A stretch of DNA of 64,000 nucleotides from Colocasia esculenta (lineage: Eukaryota; Streptophyta; Magnoliopsida; Alismatales; Araceae): the NCBI GenBank assembly GCA_014218235.1, contig CM024760.1:145715245-145779244 (forward strand). Reading direction: 5' to 3'. The notes under the pieces were generated by a model, which ran no database searches, was not told where the DNA came from, and worked only from the letters and a program-made list of their open reading frames with translations. Each line of letters opens with the position of its first letter. Position 1 is the first letter of the stretch. Shown piece after piece: positions 1 to 12,119 of the stretch. Position numbers and translations under genes: made by a program.

Positions 1-1
1 G

Positions 2-1573
2 AAGCCTATGGCAACTGTATCGAGTCTAGTTCTTGGTGAGATGCAACTACTGGAACAATTCACAAGGCTGGACTTGAACATTGAACATAGTGATGATCGA
101 GTCTTGGTTGCTAATATCAAGATTCAATCCGACATGCTGGAAGAGATCAAAGCCCAACAAGACAATGATCCGTTCTTGGTTCACATTAAGGAAACTCAAG
201 CCGAAAGGCCGGACTTTGCCATGACTGAAGATGGAAGGCTAGTATTTCAAGGGAGGACATACGTCCTCGACAATGAAGAACTGAAGAGGAAGCTAATGGA
301 TGAAGCTCGCAGAACAAAGTACACTATTCATCCTGGAGGTACCAAAATGTATCAAGACATGAAAAGAACATTTTGGTGGCCGAACATGAAGAGAGAGGTA
401 GCCGAACATGCCGCTCATTGCCTTACTTGTCAACAGATCAAAGTGGAGCATATGCGCCCTGCTGGCGTGTTAAGACCACTAGATATTCCAGAATGGAAAT
501 CGGAAAGCATTGGTATGGACTTCATCATGGGGTTACCTAAGACTCGTGGTGGAATCGATGCCATATGGGTCATTGTTGACCGGCTAACCAAATCCGCTCA
601 TTTCCTTGCTATAAAGAGTAAGTGGTCGGTAAAACTACTAGCTGCCCTATATGTCAAGGAAATTGTAAGACTACATGGAATTCCATCATCCATAGTCTCG
701 GACCGAGATCCGAGATTTACATCCCATTTTTGGAAAGGACTGCAAGGTGCACTGGGTACTAAACTCAACTTTAGTACCGCATTCCATCCACAAACTGATG
801 GGCAAACTGAGAAAACCAACCAAATTGTTGAATACATGTTGAGAGCCTACACTATAGATTTCCAAGGTTATTGGAATGAACACCTACCTTTAATTGAGTT
901 CGCCTATAATAACAGTTATCAGGCAAGCATCAAGATGGCACCGTTCGAAGCACTCTACGGAAGGAACTGTAGATCACCTGCATGCTGGAATGAGGTTGGA
1001 GAACAACAATGGCTAGGCCCAGAGATGGTACAGAATACCACGAGAGACATTTAGGTAATCAGAGACCGGCTTAAGATTGCTCAATCCAGACAGAAGAGCT
1101 ACGCCGACAAAAGAAGGCGAGATCTGGAATTTCAAGTGGGTGATCATGTATTTCTAAAAGTGTCACCTACTCGCGGCATTCAAAGATTCGGTATAAAGGG
1201 AAAGCTCAGCCCTAGATTCATCGGTCCTTTTGAAGTACTCGAAAGGATTGGTGAGGTTGTGTACCGACTGGCATTGCCACCGGATCTGGCATGTGTACAC
1301 AATGTGTTCCATGTCTCTATGCTCAGGAAGTATGTCTATGACCCTACACGGATCATCCGCCACGAGAAGTTGGTATTGAAATAAGATGTGACGTACGAAG
1401 AGAAGCCAGTCAAGATACTGAAACAGAAGGTTCAACAGCTCAGGAACCGTCCCATACACGTGGTTAAAGTCTCATGGAATAACCGCGGAGTGGAAGAAGC
1501 CACATGGGAACCAGAAGGAGTCATCAGACGGAACTATCCCGATCTTTTCGGTAAGACATCCTTTCCTAGATGA
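2..1573 (+). pseudogene. Del/Tekay gypsy pol, 3' part (element A)
   Basis: This is the C-terminal part of a Ty3/gypsy polyprotein whose protease, RT and most of the RNase H lie left of the window. Counting from the Met at base 8, an H-H-C-C zinc-binding domain lies at about residues 108-141 (IHPG to HCLTC). The integrase core follows with all three acidic positions visible: GMDFIMGLP, SDRDPRF and GQTEKTNQ. A GPY/F-type region (FIGPFEVLERIGEVVYRL) and a chromodomain-like tail (VKVSWNN, EEATWEPE) follow, which is what points to the Del/Tekay chromoviruses. Two in-frame stops break it: TAG at 1052-1054 and TAA at 1382-1384. The frame is otherwise open to TGA at 1571-1573, about 30 bp before the polypurine tract. 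It is a decayed copy with no sign of activity. Confidence 0.93.
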
Positions 1574-1603
1574 TCGTATGAATTTGGGGAACAAATTCTT
1601 TTT

Positions 1604-1616
1604 AAGAGGGGGAGGA
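1604..1616 (+). promoter_or_regulatory. Polypurine tract of element A
   Basis: The purine run AAGAGGGGGAGGA directly precedes the LTR start TGTAGCAACCC. It is the expected primer site for plus-strand DNA synthesis and fixes the 5' boundary of the 3' LTR. Confidence 0.85.
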
Positions 1617-4609
1617 TGTAGCAACCCTAAAATTTTGGGAAAATAAAAATTTAATATTTGTATTATTAGAGAAGCAAATAAAAGGAAGATGTATTAAATC
1701 AATTAGGAAATCAAATAAGAGAGAATTAAATAAAACTCATTAAAAGAAAAGGAATAATGGGCTTTATTAAATTGACCCAATAGAATTTAGTGGGTCAAAA
1801 TAGGAATTTTTAAAAGGGGAATAATGTGAAATTTTCATAAATTCGTAACTAAAATAATGCTTAATTATAAAAGAAGCATTTGAAGCATTAAAAAGGAAGT
1901 TTGAGTTGGAATGGAATTCCTAAACCTACCCTAATGGGTTGCCCACGAAATTAGCTCTCATCCTAACCCAATTAGGAGATCTCTTGCTTAAAAAGGGGAG
2001 AAGAAAAGAGGAAACTCGGAATTAATGGGAATTATAGTCCAACTAGGAAAGGGAAGGAGAGAAAGCTTAAATACTCTCTCAAATCCCTCATGGCCGGCCC
2101 TAGCTCGTGCCAAGGGGTTGCTGGACTAGGAAGAGAGACCAAGAGGAGGAGGATTCGTGGAGAAGAGGGATCTCCCTAGTTCTTCCCCGAGTTCTTCACG
2201 TTCTTGCCGTAGGAGAGAAAGATCACCAAAGGTAGGCATTCTCACGAGCATAAACCATGATAATTTTTCTATAGGATCTCTCTCCATCAGGAACAAAAAG
2301 CCCTCTAGTTTCAAATTTTTCCATCGAGCAAATCTTTAGTTCTCAATTTTCAAAGTTCTGTGAACTTCATGACCCCGAACCCTCTTATTAAATTCACATC
2401 TTCATATATACGCATCCTCATACCATGAGATTTTTACTGTAAGAACTGGTCGATGTCAGGGTTCTTTTTCCCCTAAAAGCCCTAATTTTCATCTACTCTA
2501 TCTTGCAAATAAATTCCTGCATCTACACTGTTCGCAATTTGTTGTACTCCATGTTTCATATGAATAAAGCCTGAACAAAACATATCCGTTTTAAAATTCC
2601 TATTTATTGCAAGTTCTCACACATGTTTACATCAACCTGCAACTAGTTTCATGATTTTTCATTGCTTGTACAATTAGTTCTATGTTTTTGAATCCCCCTG
2701 TGTTAAGAAGGGCAACTCTTAGACCGCAATCCAAGACATGTCTGACCCCCTGTCGGACACGGGTGCAGGCCCTGTGAACGCGACGACCCGATAGGCCGCA
2801 TTCAGGGGTCTTGTCACGACAGCATCAACCGTCGCGATTTGAACACGACGGGCACTGTCGTCGCGATCCGTGCGCCTGTCCTGACAGAACCGTCGCGATA
2901 CTTTAACGACCCTGTCGCGTTCTATGTAGGCCCAGTCACGACCCTTACCGGGACCTGTCGCGTTCTGAAGTTTTTCATGGAAACCCCCTATTTTAGAAAG
3001 TCTTGTTCTTCGACGGTGATATCGTGCTCTGCTGACTCTTTTAAACACAGTAAACGAAACTGTTAAATCTTGACATATTTTAAAATTAATTAAAGCCATA
3101 CACATGACTAATTTCCTTCCATGATTTCATGACACATGCACACACTTGGAACCATCCAAATATGGCTTAATTGGCATGAACATGTGACATAATATATCTG
3201 GTAATTTATGTAATTAAATTGCCTTACTTATAAATGAACTTGTCCTCGATTTTCGCATTATTTTGAAACACCGATCTCGACGCTCCACTGTTCTAGAATT
3301 CCTCCAGAACGTCGAGAATTTGTTCTATAATTACCTTCTTTCTTGACTTGGACGAACTCTCCATCGGATACTCCTTCCGCCGGACAAGTGAATCCTTATT
3401 CAAGGCCTCCGTAAGTCTCCTCTGTCCATGGATTCCCACATGGTCGATGAGCCGGTTGTACCCTAACACCTATGATACCCTTTAGGATCAATAAGATCCA
3501 AACGACAATTAGAAGTTCGCTCTCATCTAAAATCACGCCGGACCTCTGGACCTGTGCATAACATGGCCAGCGGTAGGGTTGTGAGTTCCACTTGACTGCC
3601 AACACCGAGTGCGCGTGTTGTGCAACTGTACTATCGCATGTTTACTCAACGTGTTACGTGCGATGCCCACTAGCTCTCATCTTTACTCTATTCGCTCATC
3701 TATTCACGTTCACTCTACTATCTCGTCTATTCATCTAGTGCTCTTATCTATTTTCTTGGTACTTTATATTGGCCATTGACTGATTGTCTAAAGATAAACA
3801 ATATAACCAATGCCTGACAATATATAAAGGGCCCGATCTGGTCGTGGGATGTGCGCCCGAAAGTGCTAGTGCCCATGGGAGTTAAATGATCCGAGTGTTT
3901 GGCATTACACTCGAGTGCTATCTATCTCGACTATCTAAATGATGATCAAAAGTGCTATATTCTCGCGTTGTCCATTGACAACAAAATGCTATGTTATACT
4001 CGTTGTGCTATTTGTACTATGGCTATCTTGCTATACTTGACATTGTGCTATCTTGCTATTATTGTGCTATTCCCGACACTTGTGCTATTTTTGGAAAGTC
4101 TATATTTGGAAAGTCTTGCTATTTCGTTCACGTAATGTCCTGCTATCTTTTACTTGACTCTCTCTCTCCCGTTCTATCATTAGTTACTCTGCCTTTAATG
4201 CATTAATTACTTAAAGCCTGCTTGAGCCTGAGATTTAAGTCCTACTGGGCGATGTTCGCTCACCCTGCCTTATTTGTCGTTGTGTTCTCAGGTGAGACCG
4301 AGGATGAACCATACACTCAAGAGGACGGGAATGACCTGGAGTGATGTCATGAGTACCCTAGCATCCTATTACTATGTTTAGCATTGTAGTAGTTAGGTTT
4401 GAAGTTTAGTCCTTTACTTTTATTTCAATGTAATTGGGCCCTATAGATTGGCTCTGATATTAGTGGTTGTAACTAGACATTGGAAATTATTAATGAGAAA
4501 GGTTTGTTTTAGTATTATTCATTGTGCCATGGTTTGATGTCTAGTACTCGCTCTATACCCTTTACTTGCAACTGCCTCACGTTCCGATATTCCGCGTCGG
4601 GGCGTGACA
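1617..4609 (+). mobile_element. 3' LTR of Del element A (2993 bp)
   Basis: The LTR starts TGTAGCAACCC right after the polypurine tract and ends GGGGCGTGACA. A second copy of the same family is the solo LTR at 47458-50442, which shares the start, the GGGGCGTGACA end and long collinear stretches, for example the GTGCTAT-rich part near 3940-4110. Nothing in it looks coding. A patch of TCGCGA-type motifs lies about 1.15 kb in. The 5' LTR lies outside the window, so the TSD cannot be checked. Base 4610 onward is other DNA. Confidence 0.92.
2778..2963 (+). repeat. TCGCGA-type motif array in LTR A
   Basis: Six-base motifs matching or one step from TCGCGA start at 2778, 2814, 2832, 2843, 2861, 2893, 2915, 2936 and 2958. 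The spacings from 2814 onward are 18, 11, 18, 32, 22, 21 and 22 bp. Flanking bases vary much more than the cores. The solo LTR at 47458-50442 carries the matching array with the same 18-11-18 start. Confidence 0.8.
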
Positions 4610-5044
4610 GTTGGTGGGTCAAGTTTCTCTTGTGCTTGATTCACGTGGGTCATGTTGTTCTGATCGCGTGTTTGCATCAGACAACGTGGTGTGTGTGAGT
4701 TGTAGTGGTTTGAACTCGTTGATAAGCAGTCCTTCTGCGTGTGTGTGTGGACGGTGGACGTAGGATACACAAGTTGTGTACTCCGAACCACCTTAAATCT
4801 TCGTGTCATGTGGTTTGCACGTTTTCACGATAGATGATTGGTAGGCACACTGATTCTACACACGTTAGATAGACTGTTCATGTTCTATTCACAACAAGCA
4901 CACTAATTGCAAGTCGAACTAATCCTGAATCTGTTTAAGATTTCGATAAGTTTTTGTTTTCATCGAAAAGTAGGCAACTGTGGTTAGAGTTTGTTGTAAT
5001 GTATTCAACCCCCCTTCTAGATTACCATATTGGATAATTCTGCA
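4610..5044 (+). other. Remnant of a copia-type LTR end
   Basis: No coding sequence is visible. The segment has marks of the 3' part of a plant copia LTR: GTGGACGTAGG followed by CCGAACCACC near 4752-4792, and TTCAACCCCCCTTCTAG near 5006-5022. It does not resemble the end of the SIRE LTR at 23478-24061, so it is probably from another copia family. It is joined directly to the middle of a SIRE pol gene, which implies a deletion or illegitimate join near 5040. Confidence 0.5.
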
Positions 5045-7909
5045 CATCATTCAAAGGACTCAAGCACAATCTCATAAGTATCAGCCAGCTGTGTGATAAG
5101 GGTCACCAAATCAAGTTTCAAGAGTCTAAATGTCTAATTATGAAGGATGGTGCAACTGTCTTTGAAGCCTGTAGAGAAAAGAATTTATACATTTTGCACC
5201 TAGAAGAATTAAAGGATCAAGATGTGTGTCTTGCAGCAAATAAAGATCAATCTGCTGAACTATGGCACAGGAGATTAGGTCACTACAACTTGGATGGAAT
5301 TAGAAAGTTGATTAAACGAAATCTAGTGGAAGGTCTACCCAAGATAAGCTCAAGAATAGAAGGTGTTTGTGAACCATGTGCAAAAGGCAAGCATGTAAAA
5401 TCCTCCTTCAAATCAAAGACAGTGGTAACCACTTCCAAACCACTGGAATTGCTTCATATGGATTTATTTGGACCAAAGAGAACTACTAGCCTGGGAGGAA
5501 AGAATTTTGGATTTGTAATAGTAGATGATTATTCAAAATTTACATGGGTATCTTTCTTAGAGCATAAAGATGATACTTTCAAAAGCTTTGTGAAGTTCAG
5601 TAAGTTAGTTCAGAAGGATAAGAAGTTCAACATAATAAGTATTCGCTCGGATCATGGAGGAGAATTCCAAAATGATGAGTTTGCAGAATTTTGTGATGAT
5701 CAAGGTATTGAGCACAATTTCTCAGCACCAAGGACACCTCGGCAAAATGGAGTAGCTGAGAGGAAGAATAGAACTTTATTGGACATGGCCAGAACAATGC
5801 TATCAGAATATAATATTCCAAGATATTTCTGGGCAGAAGCTATCAACACAGCGTGTTACATCATAAATAGAGTGATGATCAGGCCAATTCTGAAGAAAAC
5901 AGCATGTGAGCTTTACAAGCAAAGGAAACCCAAGATCAACCACTTCAGAACGTTTGGATGTCCATGCTTTATACACAACAATGGTAAGAGAGACATCGGT
6001 AAGTTAGATTCCAAATCTGATGAAGGAATCTTTATGGGGTAAGCTTCTAAACCCAAAGGCTATAGAGTTTTTAATAAACATAGTTTATTAATTGAACAAA
6101 CCGTTCATGTTATTTTTTATGAGTCGAACCCTTCCTTGAGAAAGGAAGTAGATAGTGATGATGAAAATGCAGAAAATCTATCCAAGAAACTGAAAGATAC
6201 ATCTATCAAGGATAATGAAGATCCACCCTTGGAAGAACTACAACAAAAAGAAGTTATTCATGATGATCTTCCAAAGGAATGGAGATACATAAAGGATCAT
6301 CCAAAGGACAACATCATTGGAGATCCATCGATTGGGGTAATAACAAGAGGTAATGTCATTCCTTGTGATTACTTGGCATTTGTATCTCAAATTGAGCCTA
6401 AGACAGTCAATGAAGCACTGTTTGATGAATCTTGGATTGTAGCCATGCAAGATGAACTTAATCAGTTCAAGAGAAACCAAGTTTGGTCTCTTGTTCCGAG
6501 ACCATCAGATCATCCTGTGATTGGTACGAAATGGGTGTTTAGGAACAAATTGGATGAAGCTGGTGTTATCACTAGAAACAAGGCTAGACTGGTAGCTCAA
6601 GGCTATTCCAAGAGGAAGGCATAGATTTCGATGAAACCTATGCACCAGTAGCTAGACTTGAGGCTATTCGAATTTTACTTGCTTATGCATCTGCATTGGA
6701 TTTAAAACTCTTTCAAATGGATGTAAAATCAACATTTTTAAATGGATACATAAAGGAGGAAGTCTATGTAGAACAACCTCCTGGTTTTGATGATGTAGTT
6801 TTTCCAAATCATGTTTTTAAATTGCATAAAGTATTATATGCTTTAAAGCAAGCACCTAGAGCATGGTATGAAAGACTTAGTGTATTTTTGTTAAACCATG
6901 GTTTCATCAGAGGACAGGTAGATAGTACATTGTTTATTAAGTCAAAAGCATATTACTTGTGCAAATTTATGTAGATGATATAATATTTGGATCCACTGAT
7001 GAATCCTTGTGCAAGTATTTTGAGAAGCTCATGCAGGGAGAATTCGAAATGAGCATGATGGGAGAGCTCAACTATTTTCTTGGACTACAAATCAAGCAAG
7101 GAAAAGAAGGTACACATATCTGTCAAGCAAAGTACACCAAAGAGTTGCTGAAGAAGTTTGGATTCGACAATGCAAAATCACTGTCCACTCCAATGAGCAC
7201 ATCCACCAGGTTAGACAGTGATAAAGAAGGTAAAAAGGTTAATCAAAAACTTTATAGAGGTATGATAGGATCATTGCTATACATAATAGCTAGTAGACCT
7301 GATATTTTATTTAGTGTATGCATGTGTGCAAGATATCAGACAGATCCTAAGGAATCCCACTTAATTTCTGTTAAAAGAATTTTTAGATATGTAGCTAAAA
7401 CTCATGATCTAGGCTTATGGTATCCAAAATCATGTGAAACTAGCTTAGTTGAATATTCTGATGCTGATTACGCTGGATACAAGGTAGATAGAAAAAGCAC
7501 CAGTGGTAGTTGTCAATTTCTTGCAAGATGCTTGATTTCATGGTCTTCAAAGAAGCAAAATTCAGTAGCACTATCAATAGCTGAAGCTGAGTACGTAGCT
7601 GCTGGGAGCTATTGCACTCAACTCCTATGGATAAAACAACAACTTGAAGACTATGGATTGCATATCAAGACCATCCCATTGCCGTGCGACAACACAAGTG
7701 TGATAAATCTCACCAAAAATCCAGTTCAGCACTCAAGAACGAAGCATATAGAGGTTAGATATCATTTCATTAGAGATCATATAGCTAATGATAATATAAA
7801 TATTTCATTTATAGACACATTGAATCAGTTAGCAGATATCTTTACAAAAGCCTTACCTGAAGAGAGATTTACATCTCTTAGAAGGTAATTAGGCATGTGT
7901 AATTTGTAA
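5045..7909 (+). pseudogene. SIRE-type copia pol, 5'-truncated (element S1)
   Basis: This is the 3' two thirds of a Ty1/copia polyprotein; gag, protease and the start of pol are missing. In order it shows the GAG-pre-integrase region (WHRRLGHYNLDGI), the integrase core (LLHMDLFGP, SDHGGEFQN, PRQNGVAERKNR), reverse transcriptase (KWVFRNKLDE, then the YVDD box in QIYVDDIIFGS) and RNase H (EYSDADYAG, SIAEAEYVAA, LADIFTKALP). The RT and RNase H wording is typical of SIRE/Maximus elements. Breaks seen: TAA at 6040-6042, a one-base loss near 6612, a frameshift near 6957 and TAA at 7886-7888 just before the expected end at 7907-7909. It belongs with the accessory ORF and the LTR downstream. Confidence 0.92.
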
Positions 7910-8320
7910 CATATTTTTCTGCATATAACTGAAATAATAAAATTTCAGAATAATGTTTTTACTCTCCCCTAAAATCAAGAAAATCCTTTATCGCTTGCGC
8001 CATAAAATGCTATGACTTTTCGGGATGAATTCTTTATTGTTTCCATTATCTTCTCCTCTTTTATCGTTATCAGCATTTAATTCTCAGACATTTCAAAAAG
8101 CGCCTCTATGTCCTGCCGTTATAGCGTGAAATCCATGTCATATCGATTTCATCTCTCTCTCTCTCTTCTCTTTCGACTTGTCTGAAGCGATAAACCCTAT
8201 CGATTCTAGACCCCTCTCTGTGTGATCTCAAAAGGATTTCTCTGTTCCCGCGAAGATTTCTTGAGGGCTTCTATTCCATTCCTTCCCACGATCCTCTAGA
8301 AACTTTCCTTGTTCATTTCC
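7910..8320 (+). other. Spacer between SIRE pol and accessory ORF
   Basis: This noncoding spacer has a pyrimidine-rich CT run near 8145-8170. No ORF, RNA gene or LTR boundary is visible. It may serve as the leader of the downstream ORF, whose ATG at 8321 sits in a good plant context (TTCCATGGCGG). Confidence 0.5.
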
Positions 8321-11300
8321 ATGGCGGCTTCTAGGAGTTCCGGCACCGTTGGTGGATTCAACGTCGCCTTCCTCACAGCGGAGCAGCAGGAAAGGTTTGC
8401 AGCAGTCAAGACGAAGCTATGTGGCAACAAGGCAGTAGATATTGCAGATTTGGAGAAAAATGGGATGCATAGTATCGTGGAAGCCATCGAGAGGATGAAA
8501 TGGTCAAGGCTGGTCACAGTTTCAGAAACAAGCTATCCAAACCTAGTCAAGGCGTTCTACACATGCCTGAAGGTAGAAAAATATGGGTCCCTAACCTCCT
8601 CAGTCAAAGGTACCCCCATACATATCTCTTATGATCTTCTGGAAAGGATGTTTGGTGTGTCTACTGTTGGTTGCAGTGGGGTAGACAGTGTAGATATTCA
8701 TGCCAAGGGGTTAGGCATAATCGGAATAGAGTACAAGCTAAAAGATGGAAAGATAGATATCAACCAGTTGAATGCTTTCAATAGGATTCTTCACTTCATA
8801 GTTTGTCAGATTCTCGTGCCCAGAAGTGCCACTTTTTCAACTTGCCCTAAGGGTGATTCAGATAAGATGTTCTGGGCAATTCAAAATCAAGATATGAATA
8901 TGGCCCAAGTGATAGTTGAAAGGATGAGATTTGCAGCAGAGATGATATGGGACAGGAAGAATAAGTTAAATGTGTCCCTACCTTATGCTCATTTGTTGAT
9001 GAGGATTTTCAGGCATTACAATATTGATTTGAATGGTGAAGTAATGGAGAAGATGGGCCAGCCTATCAGGTCCAGAAATCTAAAGAAAAGTGGTTTTTCC
9101 TTTGTAGGAAGTGTTAGGACAAAGACCTCTGTAGCAGAAGGAGAGGCCATTATTGCAGAAGCTCCTGAAATTCCATTGGTCCAAGAAGAGGAAGAAGAAG
9201 TTAGAAGTGAAGAACCAGCGGCAAGTGCTAGAAGAATAGAACAGATTGATCCTGAACATATTGAGCCCGATGGGCTGCCATCTGAGGTTGAGACCCCCTC
9301 GACAGTTATTGCATTTGTAATTGAAGAAGTATTGGAAACTGTAGCTAGTATTCAGGGGGAGTAGGAAGAAATTCATGAAGAAACCCCTCCAAATTTTCCT
9401 GCTGAAATTGCTAATGTGGAAGTTGGTCAGGGAGTAGCTATTTCCGAAGATGTGGCACCAGGCCACACAGAAGATGTTCAGATGGAGGATGCTCCAGATC
9501 AGGGAGAGCATATGGCTGAAAAAGAAGCAGAAATTCAGGGGGAGCCCACAGTTAATGCCCCGTTGATCAGTTCCAAGAAGGTCTTGTGGAGAGCACCTCT
9601 GATGGTGCTGAAGATGTTGATAAGGAGCCAGCCATCAGCTCAGGAAGTCAAGGCAAGGGTGTGGCCACCAAAGTTCCATTACTAACCATAAAGGCACACT
9701 GCAGATCCCATAAGAAGAAGAAGCTTAAAGTGAACATGAAGCTTGTAATTGAAAAATTAAATGCACAAGGGGAAATCTTATGCTCTGTACAGTCTGACAT
9801 TTCTTTTATTTTTATTAGTCAGAGCACTGGAGCCAAAGAATTGGCAATGGTCAAAGCAGTGCTGCGGGGAATGAAAAATGAGTTGGGAAGCATGAGGAAT
9901 TAGTGTCAAATCTTTCAGATTTGGTGAGGGCGCAATTGTCTTCTCCTGCCCCTCCTGTTCCCACTCCAATTGTGCCAGAATGCAGTTCAGGGCCATCAGG
10001 GCGAGGGAATGAAGAAGAGGTTCGGCCACCAGGGCCTTCTGAAGAAGTAGTCAAGCCATCAGGGCCAATTGTTGTTGAGGAAGAGCCTGCACAGGAAGCA
10101 TCAGGGCCACCAGGGCCATTAGTTGAGGAGTCAGGGCCTCCAGGGCAAGTTATGGAAGAGTCTGGGCCTGCAGGGCCAGTGGAACCTGAAGCAGAGCAAG
10201 TAAGAGTTGAAGATCCAGTAGAAGCTACTGTTGTGCCCCCAGAGCCTCCTGTTCCTTCACCTCTTCAGACTCCATCTCCTCCTTCTCCACCTTCTTCATC
10301 CACTGCACCTCCAACCCCTGCCACCTTCAAACAACCCCTTCCAAAACACATCTCCTCACCTGCACCATTTCCTACTACCTCCTCTTCTTCTCCTACTTCC
10401 TCTACTTTTATTACTCCTCCTATTTTTGAGAATCCTCCAGCCTCCTCTTCAACTGGATCCTTATCTTCCGGTCCATCCTCAGCTGAACCATCTGTCCCTC
10501 CTCCTCCTACCTCTTATTCTACTTTTCATCCACCCACTCCACCCTCATTCATAACTCTCATTCCAGAGGGTGCTCGAATTCCGGGTGTGGTCATTGAGGA
10601 CATCAAAGATGAGTTTGAAGAAGCAATTCTTCACTCAGTCCTCTCCCTTTCCTCTCATGTTCACAGGACAGGCCCTTCTAGTCCTGGTCCTAAAAAGAGG
10701 AAAGTCTCAAAGGACCTTGCCTTCTCCTCTGAACCTAGTTTTCCACCCCTTTGGTTCTCTCTTTCTGTTGAAAATAGAAGGAGATCTATTTATTCTAAAC
10801 TCCTACAGAAATGCATTTTTGCCACAGTTTGTGGTCTCCCTCATCTCAACCTCACAGACCACCTCAACATTGTTCTCCCTCTTTCTCCTCTATCTAAACC
10901 TGATCAGTCCAAAAAAATTTCCATGGCTGAATCTAAAACTGAAGATTAGTGGGCTCGAGGCCATCAGTCCTTATACAAGAAATTCATTCTTACTAGATCT
11001 GACAGATTCTCTCCCAGCGACCACCCTCTCACACTGAGTTAGTGGTTTGTCATGGTCACATACTTTCAAATGTTTAATGATTATCGATATCTCAACAATC
11101 TGCCAGATATTCAACTTGGGCAATTCAGAGGAGCCATTGCTCTATTCAGATCTAAACATCCAGTCAACACCTCCATCCAAGTAGATTTTGCTACTCTACA
11201 GATACCATATGTGGCGTTCCTACCTAAGCTTCATTCTTTGATCATGGATTCTAAAGTAGGTCCCATCATTTTTGAGAGATTCGCTAGAGTCATGGGCAGA

Positions 11301-11912
11301 ATCTCAGTTCAAAAGGGCCATCGTCTTGCTTTCCACAGATTCCTATTCAAAGAATACCATAGGGGTAATATCAAATCCGATGTGCTTGCTCCCCTCTTGT
11401 CTGAATATGAGAGGCTCTCTCTATCTGATTGGGAGAAGCACTACCACCAATCTGCTCAGCAGCTAGAAAATCTGAACAGCTCACTATTTAACTATGGGAA
11501 ACCCATTCTTTCAGCTAAACAATTCTTGGATCTAAACTCCATCATTCTTGTTCAAGATCCGTTTGCTATTTGGGTTGAAAGGTATAAAGTTTTTGTTGGT
11601 CTGAAAAAGGAACTGAAGGAGCATCAGATCTTCTATCCAATTTCTATCGACCAGTTTTTACAGCATGCAAGTTTTGGCACCTCCAATTCATACAAGATTT
11701 CTCTTGGCAAGGATGAATATGCCAATTTCTTAGAAGCTCAAAGGCAACTTCATATCCAACGAATGGTTACTGTTTTGGGGCCTTCCTACACTATTGCCTG
11801 GGGTGTTTATCAAATTCATTTTGAAGAGTAGGAACTCAAGGCTTGGCCCATCAATACTCGCCATGCCTCCCTCTTGTCACCTGCCTTCTACATTTCTGTA
11901 CCCCCTCAATGA
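8321..11912 (+). pseudogene. SIRE accessory ('envelope-like') ORF
   Basis: A long extra ORF downstream of pol, as in SIRE/Agrovirus-type copia elements. Residues 1 to about 270 resemble the 'putative plant transposon protein' family: PNLVKAFYTCL, SSVKGTPIHIS and LLERMFGV fit its pattern. An acidic linker follows, then a basic stretch (SHKKKKLKV, about 9697-9723), a long Pro/Ser-rich region with GPPGP-type repeats (10030-10560), the basic motif PKKRKV at 10689-10706, and a C-terminal globular-looking part (11052-11828). I see no clear signal peptide or membrane segment, so 'envelope-like' is a positional label only. Breaks: TAG at 9362-9364, frameshifts near 9557 and 9897, TAG at 10947-10949, 11040-11042 and 11829-11831. 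The likely original stop is TGA at 11910-11912. Confidence 0.75.
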
Positions 11913-12119
11913 TCAATATAGTAATTGATTGGCTCTATTTATCTTTCTTCTCTTCTTTTCTTGAGTTCTTATATTTCTTTTTGCTTAATGATAAAAAGAG
12001 GGAGAAAATAGACTATTCTGAAATACATTCCTTAAATTTAGACAGCCAATTTATTTAAGTTTATTTCAGTACTTTATAGTTTTTATGTTATGTTTTATCA
12101 TCACCAAAAATGGGGAGAT
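11913..12119 (+). other. SIRE 3' untranslated segment with polypurine tract
   Basis: This AT-rich noncoding stretch ends in the purine run AAAAATGGGGAGA (about 12106-12118), directly before the LTR start. That layout is typical of SIRE elements, where the LTR follows an AAATGGGGGAGATT-like tract. Confidence 0.75.

Noticed and set aside
10231..10554. A Leu/Pro-rich ORF overlapping the accessory ORF
   Set aside because: It is the alternative frame of the Pro/Ser-rich low-complexity region; composition explains it.
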